Source of the DNA: Mermis nigrescens
Lineage: Eukaryota > Nematoda > Enoplea > Mermithida > Mermithidae
Assembly: GCA_036768485.1 (NCBI GenBank)
Contig: JAVLUZ010000162.1
Location: forward strand, 186,001-250,000
Direction: 5' to 3'
Length of the DNA stretch: 64,000 nt
Shown here: positions 32,614-45,106 of the stretch, piece by piece
Layout of the letters: every line of letters begins with the position of its first letter
Numbering within the stretch: the stretch's first letter is position 1
Notes under the pieces: model-generated
Database searches by the model: none
Seen by the model: only the letters and a program-made list of their open reading frames with translations
What the model was told of the DNA's origin: nothing
Made by a program: the position numbers and the translations under genes

Positions 32614-35253
32614 CAGTGATTGGACCGAGGCCTCGGCCTCGGCCTCGGCCTCAGCAAGCCTCGGCGTTTTTTGGAGCCTCGGCCTCGGCGCCGAGGGCGA
32701 AGCTGAAAAGTGCCGAGGCGCCGAGGGTTAAAATCAAATTTGAATAAATTTAATATATCCGTTGAATATTAACTATTTAGAATGCATCTGCAGTACAGAG
32801 GCTACATATTTTATACCTATAGACTTTTCTTATGGTTTTAGTCGCGTACCCAGTTACACCAAGTTACATACAGCAAAGTGCCAATTTATTATTCATGTGA
32901 TGACTAAGTTTTAATTATCATGCTCGCTACATGGATCGGAAACACACATTCCCAAAGGAGGGGTGAGGGAGGGTTATTACCCTCCTCTCAGGGTACAAGA
33001 CTCAAGTCACTGTCAGACGATTTTTGGTGAAAACCTTTTGAATATTTTCTGAACTTAATTTTTACTATGGCAAAAGTGCAGCTAACTATTAGAATTTCAC
33101 GAAGTGATACAGTATTTTTGAATGTAAGCAAGAGTGAATAGACAAACTATCACTATAAAACATGCATGCAACACCTCAAAATTTTCGGGAGGGGCTCCTC
33201 GGCATACATGTAACGGCTTGAAATTTCGGGTAGGGGTCCCTGGCCATTTTTAGAAGGAGGAGGGATTAGCGACTCTGATTTTATGTCAAAAATGGCAAAA
33301 GCACCTAAAAATAGCAAACAAAGCGCAAATTTTCGCCAAAAATGGGTTTGGTGGGTAAAAACTTTCTGACGTTGGAGGGAAGGGTGTGGGGAGGACGTCC
33401 AACCCTGGGTGGGTGGGGACTTCCCCAAAGCCACCTTTTACACGTGTGGTTTTCGGCCATTTTTATGGGAGAGGGGGTAAATGATCACGAATTTTCGACC
33501 GAAAATCGCAAAAACGCACCTAAAAATGGCCAATAAATGCAGGTTTTGCCAAAAATCAATTTCGGCTCGTGCATTTTCTTGGAGCCATTTTTAAACAATG
33601 TTGAAATACTTTCTTGGACAACGTGATATTAATTATATCGTTTTCCAGTATATTTTAGGAAATTTCAAAAATTTTTCGGCGCTTCGCGCAAAATATCGCT
33701 AATATAGTGTATTTCAATTGAAGCAGGGGAAATAAACACTCCAAAATCAATTTTTGTGTAATCTAGGCATCTTTATGCAGATTTAAATATCATTTGTATC
33801 TATTTATACTATTTTCAAAAATTTTATGCAAAATAAGTACTATTTAATAACTTTGCACTTTTTTGCCGTTCAAAGATAAAATTGAATAATTTATCCTGAT
33901 GTTGCATTGGATTTCTAAGCACAGTAGTGCTTATTACAATATTTAATTGGCATATTGCAATATCTGTAATATTTCTGATTTTGTAGTACAAGTTGTTTCA
34001 GCTTTCTCAGTCGAGTTTTATGTGTAAATTTCATCAAAAGCTGATAAAAATTTCGGCGCTTCGCGCCGAACTAATATTATCAACTAAATTCAAGCCGAAT
34101 TATCACATTTAGGGCCACGCTTTTTTGTCTTCGGCAAATATTTTTCATAATGTACAGAATCTTTTCAGGACCGTCTTTGTACATGCACAAAGATTTTTGG
34201 AGAGACAAAAACTGTAAAAAGGTGTAAAATTTCCGAAAATTTCCGGCGCATCAGTAATTGTCTGTCCTATATATCTTTAAAATAGTAGAATTTGCATTTA
34301 AAATCGACAAATGTCAAATATTCAGAAACCCAGGAATTAGCTAAGATACACTACCAAAGGTCGAAAAACCCTGTTTTATCACACTAAATCGCTACTGTAC
34401 CAGACTATAGTAGTACACAAAAATTTGCATGTACAAAATGTTCAAACACTTTTGGATACCATCTTTGTATATGTAAAAAGGTATCTTGCACAAAAAAACT
34501 TTGTTTAGGACTGCATTTTTTCCGGTTGCAGGTCACACACTGGCAGTATGTAAAAATGTGTATGTTTAAAAATATATTTATATAAAATATCTACAAAAAT
34601 TTGTTCGCTCATACAAAGACACTACTCAATTTACTGGTCTCCCATTTTGGGATTTCACCCTTCCCTCAACTCTGGACCCTGGGAAACTATGATGGGAAAG
34701 TACAGTGCAGTTTCCGTCATATTACCTGCCGCACCAGAATTGGATGACTGAAAAAGCGTGTTTGAACATGCATTACTGCAAAAGCGAGCACAACAATGGC
34801 TACAGTTCTGTCTTTACTTAGCTAATTTCGTTTGTTCGTTTATTTCTTCAACACTGTTTCTTATTTATAGTAATGAAAGTTTTTAAGTGCTTGTTCAGCC
34901 ATATTTTTGATTATGTAACTTTTCCAAGTCTTCATCAACGGCAACTTGTCAAATTAAGTATGCTTTCATGCTGCTGACTTTATTCAATAAATCCTTCACA
35001 CATTCAATCTACTATTATTGAAAATAAAAATGAATTGTTTGACATTCGATAAAGTGTTTAACATTACGATTATTCTCTAGCTCATGTGCATACAAAATAT
35101 TCTAAGAGTACTATTTATGGGTATAGGTATATAAGCTTGACCCTCGGCATTACCCTCGGCCTCGGCCTCGGCCTCGGCCGAGGCAAGGATTTTAAGCCGC
35201 CTCGGCCTCGGCCGAGGCCGAGGGTCCAAAAAGTACCCTCGGTCCGATCACTG
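32614..35253. mobile_element. hAT-like element A (non-autonomous, CTCGGC-rich ends)
   Basis: The terminal inverted repeats are CAGTGATYGGACCGAGG (left 32614-32630, complement at right 35237-35253). A perfect 8-bp target duplication, CCAGGCAT, lies at 32606-32613 and 35254-35261. Just inside both ends are runs of the hexamer CCTCGG. The CAGTG start and the 8-bp duplication are hAT hallmarks. No transposase frame is visible. The interior contains a family Q repeat (33205-33440), dispersed palindromes (33677-33690, 34054-34068) and a nested J-like element (about 34116-34513). It is the same family as 40366-42953, in opposite orientation. Confidence 0.85.
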
Positions 35254-35261
35254 CCAGGCAT

Positions 35262-35670
35262 ATCACTCGCTGTACAATTAGGTAAGTAGGCATGTACAAA
35301 TATGTACCTTGTACAATGTATTGAGATACATAAATACAAGCAAGCTGATTCATTACGAAGAATTCGTTGTATCGTCAGTGGCTTTGTTTAGCTGGAAATA
35401 AAATCGATTATAAAAATAACTTTCATGAGGAACAATCGACAATATTTACGAATTTCTCTCATAAATTTGTGAATTTTATTGATATTTGATTAGTCAATTT
35501 ATTACTGTCGATTGATTTGAAGGAACGAGGTATGCTATCATTCATACATGTAACAAAGGGGTGGAGATTCCCATAATCAAAGTCGTGAATATAAAAATAT
35601 AAATATAAATCAACATAAATTGTTTATTCCCCTCCCCCAATTTTGTGCAAAAACTTAGGATTTCTGGAAT
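35262..35670. other. Spacer between element A and the foldback element
   Basis: AT-rich, with no recognised feature. Confidence 0.3.
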
Positions 35671-35675
35671 TTTTT

Positions 35676-36671
35676 TCTAATATGGTTATATCACCGATTC
35701 TCCTAAAAATACTTTCTTCTGATAGATTCGAGGACGCTGAGTCCAGAAAAAAGCATTTAGGGGGCTGACGAATATTTGTGGAGATAGAGTCCTTCAAACT
35801 TGCAAAAAACGTGATTATTTCAATGTTCTTAGGGCTCTATCTCCACAAATATTCATCAGCGCTCAGAACGGTTTTGTTTTCTGGACTCAGCGTCCTCGAA
35901 TCTATCAGAAAAAAAAGTTTTTTAGGAGAATTCGTTGACAAAAAATTTTTCGAAAAAATGATGCGAAAAAAATTATGCAAAACCCCCATTTTTAACATAT
36001 CTACATTATAGCACTGACGTTAAAAAAGCTGAAGCAGGTTGTACTCGATTTATCATGGTTATTGTTTTGGACTTGCCGTGCATATCAAATTGGTGCCAGC
36101 TGATGGTCTAAGTCTAAGGCACAAATGGGGCAAAAATTGTCTCAGGCTTAGACCATCAGCTGGCATCAATGTGAATACACTTTCTAAGCCTAAGCCTAAG
36201 ATGTTCTTATAAGCAAGCTGGTGAGTCGTGGCAAGTACCTATTTGCCAAAAATTTAGCTGGCATGGATCAAATCAACGAATTTTATCTAATATGGTTTTT
36301 TCTCAATTTTTCCCAAAACAGTGTTTTTACGCTTTTTTAACCTCAGAACTTCAATGTAGATATGTTAAAAATGGGGCTTTTGCATAATTTTTTTCAAAAA
36401 TTTTTTGCCACCGATTCTCCTAAAAATACATGTTTCTGATAGATTTGAGGACGCTGAGTCCAGAAAACAAAATCGTTCTGGGGGCTGACAAATATTTGTG
36501 TTGATAGAGCCCTAAGAACATTGAAATAATTACGTTTTTTGCAAGTTTGAAGGGCTCTATCTCCACAAATGTTTGTCAGCCCCCTAAACGCTTTTTTTCT
36601 GGACTCAACATCCTCAAATCTATCAGAAAAAAGTATTTTTAGGAGAATCGGTGATATAACCATATAAGAAA
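35676..36671. mobile_element. Nested foldback element (palindrome within palindrome)
   Basis: 35676-36009 ('ctaatatggttatatcaccg ... taacatatctacatt') is repeated in reverse at 36350-36671. Each arm contains its own inverted pair built from 'caaatatttgtggagataga'. The central loop (36010-36349) contains a third pair, 'tgccagctgatggtctaag' against its complement. The order of arms is preserved and substitutions are scattered. Non-coding. Confidence 0.8.
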
Positions 36672-37022
36672 CTTCAGCCCGATTTCTAGCCACCTTAGGT
36701 GCATTCCTTCAATTTTTGAATAAAAATTGAAGTTTTCGCACTCCCCTAATGGTCAGCGGTGAACCCCCACCCAACAGTTTGGGCTCTCAAATGCCTGCTG
36801 CTTTACATGGGCAGTGGGCCAAATTCTGGCAGTCAGATGGAGCATAACTGCAAAAAACGCTAAATTATTCAATTCTACGGATCTACCAATTTGGAGAGAG
36901 ACTTTGAATTTTGGGGGTTCAAACCAGCAAACGACCGGGCCCAAAATTTGGCTGGGACCGGGACCGGGCTTTTGAGGCTGGGACCGGGACCGGGACTGGG
37001 CCCGGGACCGGGCCTTGTTATA

Positions 37023-39411
37023 TACAGTTCTTGTCACGGAAATTGCAAACGCAGCGCCGCTGTGATTTACTACAATTGACCAACTACAGTAGAACGTAAG
37101 CGCTTTTACCATAGCCACGCGTGTACGGCCATGGAAAATTTGCGTTCGGCGTTAGTAGATTGTAGCTAGCATATTGGTTTATTTGTCACACAAACGGTAA
37201 AAAGAATTTCTCAATCTGCTTTGATTTTTGCATGCGTGCGTCTGAAAAGTGTGTGCATGCTGCAGGTTCAGTCCGAGAAAAAAAGATAAAAATAGATTGG
37301 AATTTTCGTGCATATCATTATAATTCTCATTTCCTCCATTAAAATCTCATCTAAGAGATAATGGGCATAAAAATCAAAGAAAATAGTATTTCCTGTGTGC
37401 GATCAATTGCATATTGCTCTGCGGCAGAAGAGCATTTTAAAATTAATTTCAGGCTGAGAACGATCGGCGTTTTAAAACAAATTCATCGCCAATGAAGAGC
37501 AAAAGATTTAAAAATCATATAGACCCAGGGAACGCGAGCGCAATCTTTGTGAGCTTGTGTATTAAAATATCAGGAGGTAAAAATTTGTTGTTTTCAAGCC
37601 TTGCCTTTATTACATTTTTTAGGCATATGTCCGCTGAATAGAATAAATACAAAATGGTAGATACGCATATATAAGAACTTTAATTTAATAAGAAAAATTG
37701 CGAAGAAAGCTGGCTGATCAGAATAAAATTTGCGCTGAAATAATAGAACGGGCAATATTCTTTGAACTATATGCTTGCCTGAGGAGACAGACACTATGTG
37801 ATGTATTACACTTCTGAACTGAATATATTATTGATGTCCATATCATAAATAAATGAAAAAAGCGAAGACACAAAATATTTTTGAAAGCGGATAATGAGGA
37901 ACTTTTTATCAATTTTGTAGTTCAAAGGCATATTTTATGTAACAAAAATTTTAAATATGCAGCATCTAAATTCTAGGAGGTCAGAATAAGGTAAATCGCC
38001 AAAAGATAACTAAAAATAGAATTCTGGCGTCTACAGTAATTTGGAGGGGTATGTATTTCAACTTCTGGGGTCACAGCCCTGCCATGGCCATTTGTGGCCA
38101 GAAGGAAGGAGCATCAACAGTGTTTTCAATACAATATTATTTAGGTTTCATCCCTCCAGAATCCCCATGCTGTGCTGGTATGACATATGATTAATTTTAT
38201 TATTCTTTTCAGAACTATAAAGGAATCGAATAAAGATTTATCATTAATTAATTGATTCATTCATTTTAAAATTAATTTTAAATATCAATTTTCAAATTCC
38301 GGTCTAGTCGTATTCCATGTCAGTTCCCCTCTAATATTACTAATTGTATCATTATGTAAATATAATAAATTATGTAACAAAAATATAATTATTTTATCCA
38401 ATCACTTCAGACGCTTATTTAGTTTAATTTTTTCAACAAAATAGATTTTCGTTCTTCCATGCCTGTGTCGCAAGAACGACCAGCTTGGCTATTTTTATCT
38501 TTCCGATTTACGCTGGCGTGCTCGTATTACTCTCCGATTGGTTAAAGAAAAAGACACGCATACCGTATGTTTGTATTCATACGCATTACGAAGGTCATCT
38601 CATTCTACTATCCGCGATCCACTAAGGATGACGTACAATTAATTTGCAAACCTATTTTTCATCTGTATTTCACTATTTTGTTAAATTTTCCATCTAGCTT
38701 GGAGCTTACAGTCACTATTCATTCTCTCTTCCCAATTTCACAATATAATAGTGAAAGATATGGTTTGTAGAAGAATGAAAATACCTTTTTAAAAAACCTT
38801 TTTGTCCAAAAGATAAGAGCAATTTGCTTTGATTTTATTTCTAATTTTGATTTAAACAAAAAGATGCGCTTTTAAAATCATATAAATAATGGCAAAAGAA
38901 ATTGTTGGGCCTATATGATTTTTGAATCTTTTGCTCTTCATTGTCTAAGAATTTGATTTAAAACGCAGAACGCTCTCAGCCTGAAATCAATTTTAAAATG
39001 CTCTTTTGCGGCAGAGCAATATGCAATTGATCGCACACAGGAAATACTATTTTCTTTCATTTTTATGGATGGCCATTATCTCTTAGATAAGATTTCAATG
39101 GAGGAAACGAGAATTATAATGATATGCGCGAAAATTCCAATCTATTTTTACTTTTTTCTCGGACTAAACCTGCAGCATGCACGCACTTTTGAGACGCACG
39201 CATGCAAAAAATCAAAGCAGATTGAGAATTTTTTCCCCGTTTGTGTGACAAATAACGCAATATGCTAGCTGCAATCTACTAACGCCGAACGAAATCTTTC
39301 TGTGGCCGAACACGCGTGGCTATGGCAGAAGCGCTTACGTTCTGCTGTAGTTGGTCAATCGTAGTAGATCACAGCGGCGCTGCGTTTGCAATTTCCGTGA
39401 CAAGAACTGTA
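37023..39411. repeat. Long inverted repeat, ~505-bp arms around a 1.38-kb loop
   Basis: The arm 37023-37527 ('acagttcttgtcacggaaat ... aaaatcatatagaccc') matches 38909-39411 in reverse. The loop is AT-rich and shows no coding motifs. The arms lie inside element C, next to its left GC-rich end. They may be an independent long-TIR element, but I found no duplication flanking them. Confidence 0.75.
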
Positions 39412-39585
39412 AATAATAGGTATGCCTTGCATGATGTATGCACAAATTGATATATAAATTTGCACACTGAGACATCAGAAATCCTTTATTCAGAGACATT
39501 GTCAGGGTTTTTAATTGGACGCTTTGTAACCTATAGCAAGTAAACCAGATTTTAAGAACAACAATTTGTCAACATTATCAGGAAG

Positions 39586-40353
39586 CAGTGTTTTTTGTAC
39601 AAGGTCCGTTTGTATATGTACTAAGATGGTCCTCAAAAGTCTATGTACATTTTGTGCATGCAAGTTTTTGTGTACTATAATATAGTACAGTAAGGATTTT
39701 AGTGTGGTAAAACGGGGTTTTCAATCTTAGTGTATTTTAGCTAATTTTTAGGTTTCTGACGCCAAAAATTACTGAAAATTGTTCTAAACGGCGCGAAGCG
39801 CCGAAAAATTGCGCCGAAAAATTTGACATTTTTCCATTCAAAATGCAAATTCTGCTATTTTAAACATATATAGGACAAACAATTACTCATATCGACGCTG
39901 AAGCGACGAAAATTTCCGGGAATTTTACACCTTTTTACAGTTTTCGTCTTCCCGAAAATCTTTGTACATTTTATATTTAGTACACATAAATTTTTGGGTA
40001 CTATTATATGGTACAGTAGCGATTTTAGTGTAGTAAAACGAGGCTGTTCGACTTTTGGTAGTGTATTTCAGCTAATTTCTGGGTCTCTAAGGGCAAAAAT
40101 CACTAAGAATCGTCTTAAAACGGCGTAAAGCGCCGAAAAACTTGACATTTTTCCCTTTTAAATGCAATTACTGCCATTATAAAGATATATAGAACACGTA
40201 ATTACTCATTCCGGCGCGAAGCGCGAAAGGGTTCAGCAAACTTAAGACCTTTTTTGCAGTTTTTGTCTTCCCAAAAATCTTTGTACATGTACAAAGACGG
40301 TCCCGAAAAGTCTTTGTACATCGGGAAAAATCTTTGCCGAGTACAAAAAACTG
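39586..40353. mobile_element. hAT-like element J, complete with 8-bp duplication
   Basis: It starts CAGTGTTTTTTGTACAAGG and ends GTACAAAAAACTG. The flanks are TCAGGAAG at 39578-39585 and TCAGGAAG at 40354-40361, a perfect match. Inside are two ~370-bp head-to-tail units with palindromes of the type TTTGTACATGTACAAA and four dispersed GGCGCGAAGCGCC palindromes. Other copies lie at 25160-25905, 54175-54600 and 55255-55690, and inside elements A and B. Non-autonomous. Confidence 0.8.
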
Positions 40354-40365
40354 TCAGGAAGCAGT

Positions 40366-42953
40366 CAGTGATCGGACCGAGGGTACTTTTGGACCCTCGG
40401 CCTCGGCCGAGGCCGAGGCGCCTTAAAATCCTTGCCTCGGCCGAGGCCGAGGCCGAGGCCGAGGCCGAGGGTAATGCCGAGGGTCAAGCTTAAATACCTA
40501 TACCCATAAATAGTGCTCGTAGAATATTTTGTATGCACATGAGCTAGAGAATAATCGTAATATTGAACACTTTATCGAATGTCATTTTCAATAATAGTAG
40601 ATTAATTGTGTGAAGGATTTATTGAATAAAGTCAGCAGAATGAAAGCATACTTAATTTAACAAGTTGCCGTTGAAGACTTGGAAAAGTTAATAAAAAATA
40701 TGGCTGAACAAGCACTTAAAAACTTTTATTACTATACATAAATAAGAAAACAGTGTCAAAGAAATACGAGCAAACGAAATAAGCTAAGTAAAGACAGAAC
40801 TGTAGCCATTGTTGTGCTCGCTTTTGCAGTAATGCATGTTTAAACACGCTTTTTCAGTCATCCAATTCTGGTGTAGTAGGTAATATGACAGAAACTGCAC
40901 TGTACTTTCCGATCATAGTTTCCCAAGGTCCAGAGTTGAGGGAAGGGTGAAATCCCGAAATGGGGGACCAGTAAATTAAGTAGTGTCTTTGTATGAGCGA
41001 ACAAATTTTTGTAGATATTTTATATAAATATATTTTTAAACAAACACGTTTTTACATACTGCCAGTGTGTGACCTGCAACCGGCATGCAGTCCTAAACAG
41101 GGTTTTTTTGTGCAAGATACCTTTTTACATGAACAAAAATGGTATCCAAAAGTCTTTGAACATTTTGTAAATGCAAATTTTTGTGTACTATTATAGTATT
41201 GTACAGTAGCGATTTAGTGTGGTAAAACAGGGTTTTTCGACCTCTGGTAGTGTATCTTAGCTAATTCCTGGGTCTCTCATTATTTGACATTTTTTCCATT
41301 CTAAATGCAAATTCTACTATTTTAAAGATATATAGGACAGACAATTACTGATGCGCCAAAAATTTTCGGGAATTTTACACATTTTTACAGTTTTTGTCTC
41401 TCCAAAAATCTTTGTGCATGTACAAAGACAGTCCTGAAAAGTCTCTGTACAATATGAAAAATCTTTGCCGAATACAAAAAACTGTGGTCCTAAATGTGAT
41501 AATTCGGCTTGAATTTAGTTGATAATATTAGTTCGGCGCGAAGCGCCGAAATTTTTATGAGCTTTTGATGAAATTTACACATAAAACTTGACTGAGAAAG
41601 CTAAAACAACTTGTACCTACTACAAAAATCAGAAATATTACAGATATTGTAATATGCCAATTAAATCTTGTAATAAGCACTACTGTGCTTAGAAATCCAA
41701 TGCAACATCAGGATAAATTAGTCAATTTTATCTTTGAAGGGCAAAAAAGTGCAAAGTTATTAAATAGTACTTATTTTGCATAAAATTTTCAAAAACAGTA
41801 TAAATAGATACAAACGATATATAAATCTGCATAAAGATGCCTAGATTACACAAAAATTGATTTTGGAGTGTTTATTTCCCCTGCTTCAATCTAAATACAG
41901 TATATTAGCGATATTTTGCGCGAAGCGCCTAAAATTTTTTGAAATTTCCTACAAATATTCTGAAAAACGATATAATTAATATCACTTTGTCCAAGAAAGT
42001 ATCTTAACATTGTATAAAAATGGCTCCAAAAAATGCGCGAGCCAAAATTGATTTTTGGCAAAACCTGCATTTATTGGCCATTTTTAGATGCGTTTTTGCG
42101 ATTTTCGGCTGAAAATCCGTAATCATTTACGCCCCCTCCCATAAAAATGGCCGAAAACCATACAAGTAACAGGAAGGACTTTGAGGAATTACCACCCACC
42201 CAGGGTTGGACGTCCTCCCCTAACCCTTCCCTCCAACGTCAGAAAATTTTGACCCACCCTCCCCATTTTTGGCGAAAATTTGCGCTTTGTTGGCTATTTT
42301 AGGTGCTTTTGCCATTTTTGACATAGAATTAGAGTCGCTAATCCCCCACCCAAAATTTCTAGCCGTTACATGTATGCCGAGGAGCCCCTCCCAAAAATTT
42401 TGAGCTGTTACATGCATGTTTTATAGTGACAGTTTGTCTATTTACTCTTGCTTACATTCAAAAATACTCTATCACTTCGGGAAATTCTAATAGTTAGCTG
42501 CACTTTTGCCATAGTAAAAATTAGGTTCAAAAATATTCAAAAGGTTTTAACCAAAAATCGTCTGACAGTGACTTGAGTCTTGTACCCTGAGAGGGGGTAA
42601 TAAACCTCCCTCACCCCTCCCTTCGGGAATGTGTGTTTCCGATCCATGTAGCAAGCATGAGAATTAAAACTTAGTCATCACATGAATAATAAATTGGCAC
42701 TTTGCTGTATGTAACTTTGTGTAACTGGGTACGCGACTGAAACCACAAGAAAAGTCTATAGGTAAAAAATAGCCTTTGTACTGCAGATGCATTCTAAATA
42801 GTTAATATTCAACGGACATATTAAACTTATTCAAATTTGATTTTAACCCTCGGCGCCTCGGCACTTTTCAGCCTCACCCTCGGCGCCGAGGCCGAGGCTC
42901 CAAAAAACGCCGAGGCTTGCCGAGGCGAGGCCGAGGCCTCGGTCCGATCACTG
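40366..42953. mobile_element. hAT-like element B (same family as A, inverted)
   Basis: It starts CAGTGATCGGACCGAGG and ends with the complement. The perfect 8-bp duplication GAAGCAGT lies at 40358-40365 and 42954-42961. It is colinear in reverse with element A along its whole length, including the nested J-like copy (41098-41486) and the family Q repeat. The different target duplications show two independent insertions. It landed at the very edge of element J, overlapping J's own duplication. No coding region is seen. Confidence 0.85.
41098..41486. mobile_element. J-family element nested in element B
   Basis: It begins CAGGGTTTTTTTGTGCAAG after GTCCTAAA (41090-41097) and ends near 'acaaaaaactg', with GTCCTAAA again at 41487-41494. 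The equivalent insertion is present in element A, and the unoccupied site is seen at about 61000 in a third family member. Confidence 0.7.
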
Positions 42954-43949
42954 GAAGCAGTACGCAAAATCAATAGGTCACAGTGATACAGAAGAAGCAA
43001 AAATACAGTGGAGTGGACATAATTGATTTAAACAAGAAGTTAATCACATAAGACATCGATCTTAGCAATAAGAACACGCAGTCACAAAATAGTGGCTAAT
43101 CATTTGAGTGGAATAATATAAGATTGTATTTATTTGCTTGGACGAGTTCTCGAGTAAATTTTTGCTTAAGTAGAATAAAAAAAGCTAAGGCTTTAAAGGA
43201 ATAGTCACAGGTGCATAGGTTGCCGACAAAACTGCTTTTTTCTTCGACAGAATTTTTTAAGACAAGGCTCGAGTTCTCTTGAGCAAGCTATTATTAGCTC
43301 ACTGTCACTTAGACAACAAAAGAAATCTTCACTTTTTGCATAAATTAATATTCATACCAATGTCTCTTTACGTTGAATTGTGAGGGTTGCACACTCTTAT
43401 CGCGCTTAAGCAGAGTCTAGTAGTCAGTATAACAACAATAATGCTATGGTTTTTTGAATACATACATATATCATTCTCATTATTTGCAGAAAAGTCGACA
43501 TATCAGTATTTTAAAAAATTTCATTTTATGCACGATTTTAATGCGCATAAATGCATAACATAAGATTCACGCGTCGAGATATCAATGAGATCGGGGACAC
43601 ACGAATGTAACGAGTTGCATCAGTCCAAATTAAGTGCAAAATGGATACACAGACAGTGCCTACTGATTAACGTGCTACAAAGGTTCAGATTATGTACGCA
43701 TGTAAAGCATTGCACGCTTCTCTAAGTTAGGTAAGTTGAATGCCTTGCAAAATATATAAGGCCCGGCCCAGGCCCGGCCGTTCTGAGGCCAGGACCGGGA
43801 CCGGGCCTGCTAGGCCCGGCCGGGACCGGGACCGGGCGCCCGGTCGTTCCTTGGTTCAAACCCTATCTTTTTACGTCTACTTATGATGCCCACCACTCTA
43901 TCCCAATGTTAAAATACCTTTTTTCTCGCTTTTTAGCACGTTATTGTGG

Positions 43950-44045
43950 CCCGGACACTTTAAGGTAAACCCGGACACTTCAAGGTACCTCAAAGCGTCC
44001 GGCCGGACACTTTAAGGTGCCGGACACTTTAAGGTGCGACACCAG
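43950..44045 (-). repeat. GGTGTCGCACC end with AAAGTGTCC units (right)
   Basis: Read in reverse it starts with the same 24 bases as 32509, then 'ggcaccttaaagtgtccgg' units. It is the partner of 32509-32575. Confidence 0.6.
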
Positions 44046-44049
44046 TATC

Positions 44050-45098
44050 GATGGGAAGACCGGCCTTTGTCCATGTATGTCTTGGCGCAAAAAGCTCAAT
44101 TTTTTGATAGACAGGCCCAGGTCGGCCACAGATGATTGTGACCCAGTAAAAATTCTTGGAGAAAATGCAGAATGTGGGTTCCGTCAGATATCCGTAAAAT
44201 GGGTTAAAAAGCTCAGGTTTTACTGAAGTATTCGTGTTTTTTGTGATTTAGCGCTAGTGCATGAAACTCATGTTTTAAAGTTGTTTGTCAAAAAAGATTT
44301 TGTTCTTGTCCGTTTCAATATGCTGATATCAAATTTACAAATCGTTTCGCTTAAAAATCTTTTTTACTCGGGATATGCAAATCTATGCAGAATTTCATCA
44401 AACGCCTAAAATTCTACCTAAGCGGGTTTCTGTTGACTCAAAGCGGGAGTAATACCGACCTAAGCAGCTTAAAATCCTACTTTATCTTATACTAAGCCCA
44501 AGCATAAGAAAAATGTAAAGAAGAAACCGATTTACAGGATAAATATCAAAACTGCCTTGCCTATTCTCGAGCGCTGTTGAATTGTGAAGTTTAAAGCAAT
44601 ATAGCTATCACATTATTGGTTGGATTCTCATGGAAATTTTTTTCTGCGCCTTTTCATCGTTTCTGCAAGTTTTGTAAAATATCTTAAGTTTTTAAACTGA
44701 CTTTGGTCCATTTCTGACGGAACCCGATTTTTAACTTTAGCCAAAATGTCTTATTTTTTCGAATTTAGAATATTCGACTATCAAAAAATGTTTCAATTAA
44801 AAATTTTGAAGTAGCTGGCCAATATTCACTAATTTAAATTTTTCCTTCCATCCTCTCTTTGAAAATTCAATCTTCAAATAGCTGTAATTTTCGAAGTAAG
44901 TAGCCCTTGCTGACGAAAGTTTTTTCTGAACCTAGCCCATTCGAATCTGCCAGAAGAAAACATGTCCTATCTTTGAATTTTTGAGTAGTTGTATTCTCAG
45001 CTTTAGCCAAACATGCTTCGAAGCATTATAAATATTTCGACTGAATAAAGGTTCTAAATTTAATACTTCAGGTTTATAAAGAGATTAAGAATGAATGG
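44050..45098. other. Unassigned region
   Basis: AT-rich. At 44430-44500 a short segment ('gggagtaataccgacctaag ... cttatactaagcc') resembles the interior of element E. Otherwise there are no features. Confidence 0.35.
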
Positions 45099-45106
45099 CC
45101 TAAAGC

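Larger units (their letters stand above)
36925..43853. mobile_element. hAT-like element C, 6.9 kb including nested elements
   Basis: The ends are CAGCAAACGACCGGGC and the complement of CAAGGAACGACCGGGC. A perfect 8-bp duplication GTTCAAAC lies at 36917-36924 and 43854-43861. Both ends continue into (GGGACC)n-rich DNA of about 90 bp. Without the nested J element, element B and their duplications it would be about 3.6 kb. It contains a long inverted repeat (37023-39411). No transposase is recognised. Confidence 0.75.

Noticed and set aside
32614..35253. One large inverted duplication made with 40366-42953
   Set aside because: Each copy has its own hAT ends and a different perfect 8-bp duplication, so they are separate insertions.
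35086..35339. Leu/Gly/Arg-Pro repetitive open frames
   Set aside because: They arise from the CCTCGG hexamers at the end of the hAT-like element.
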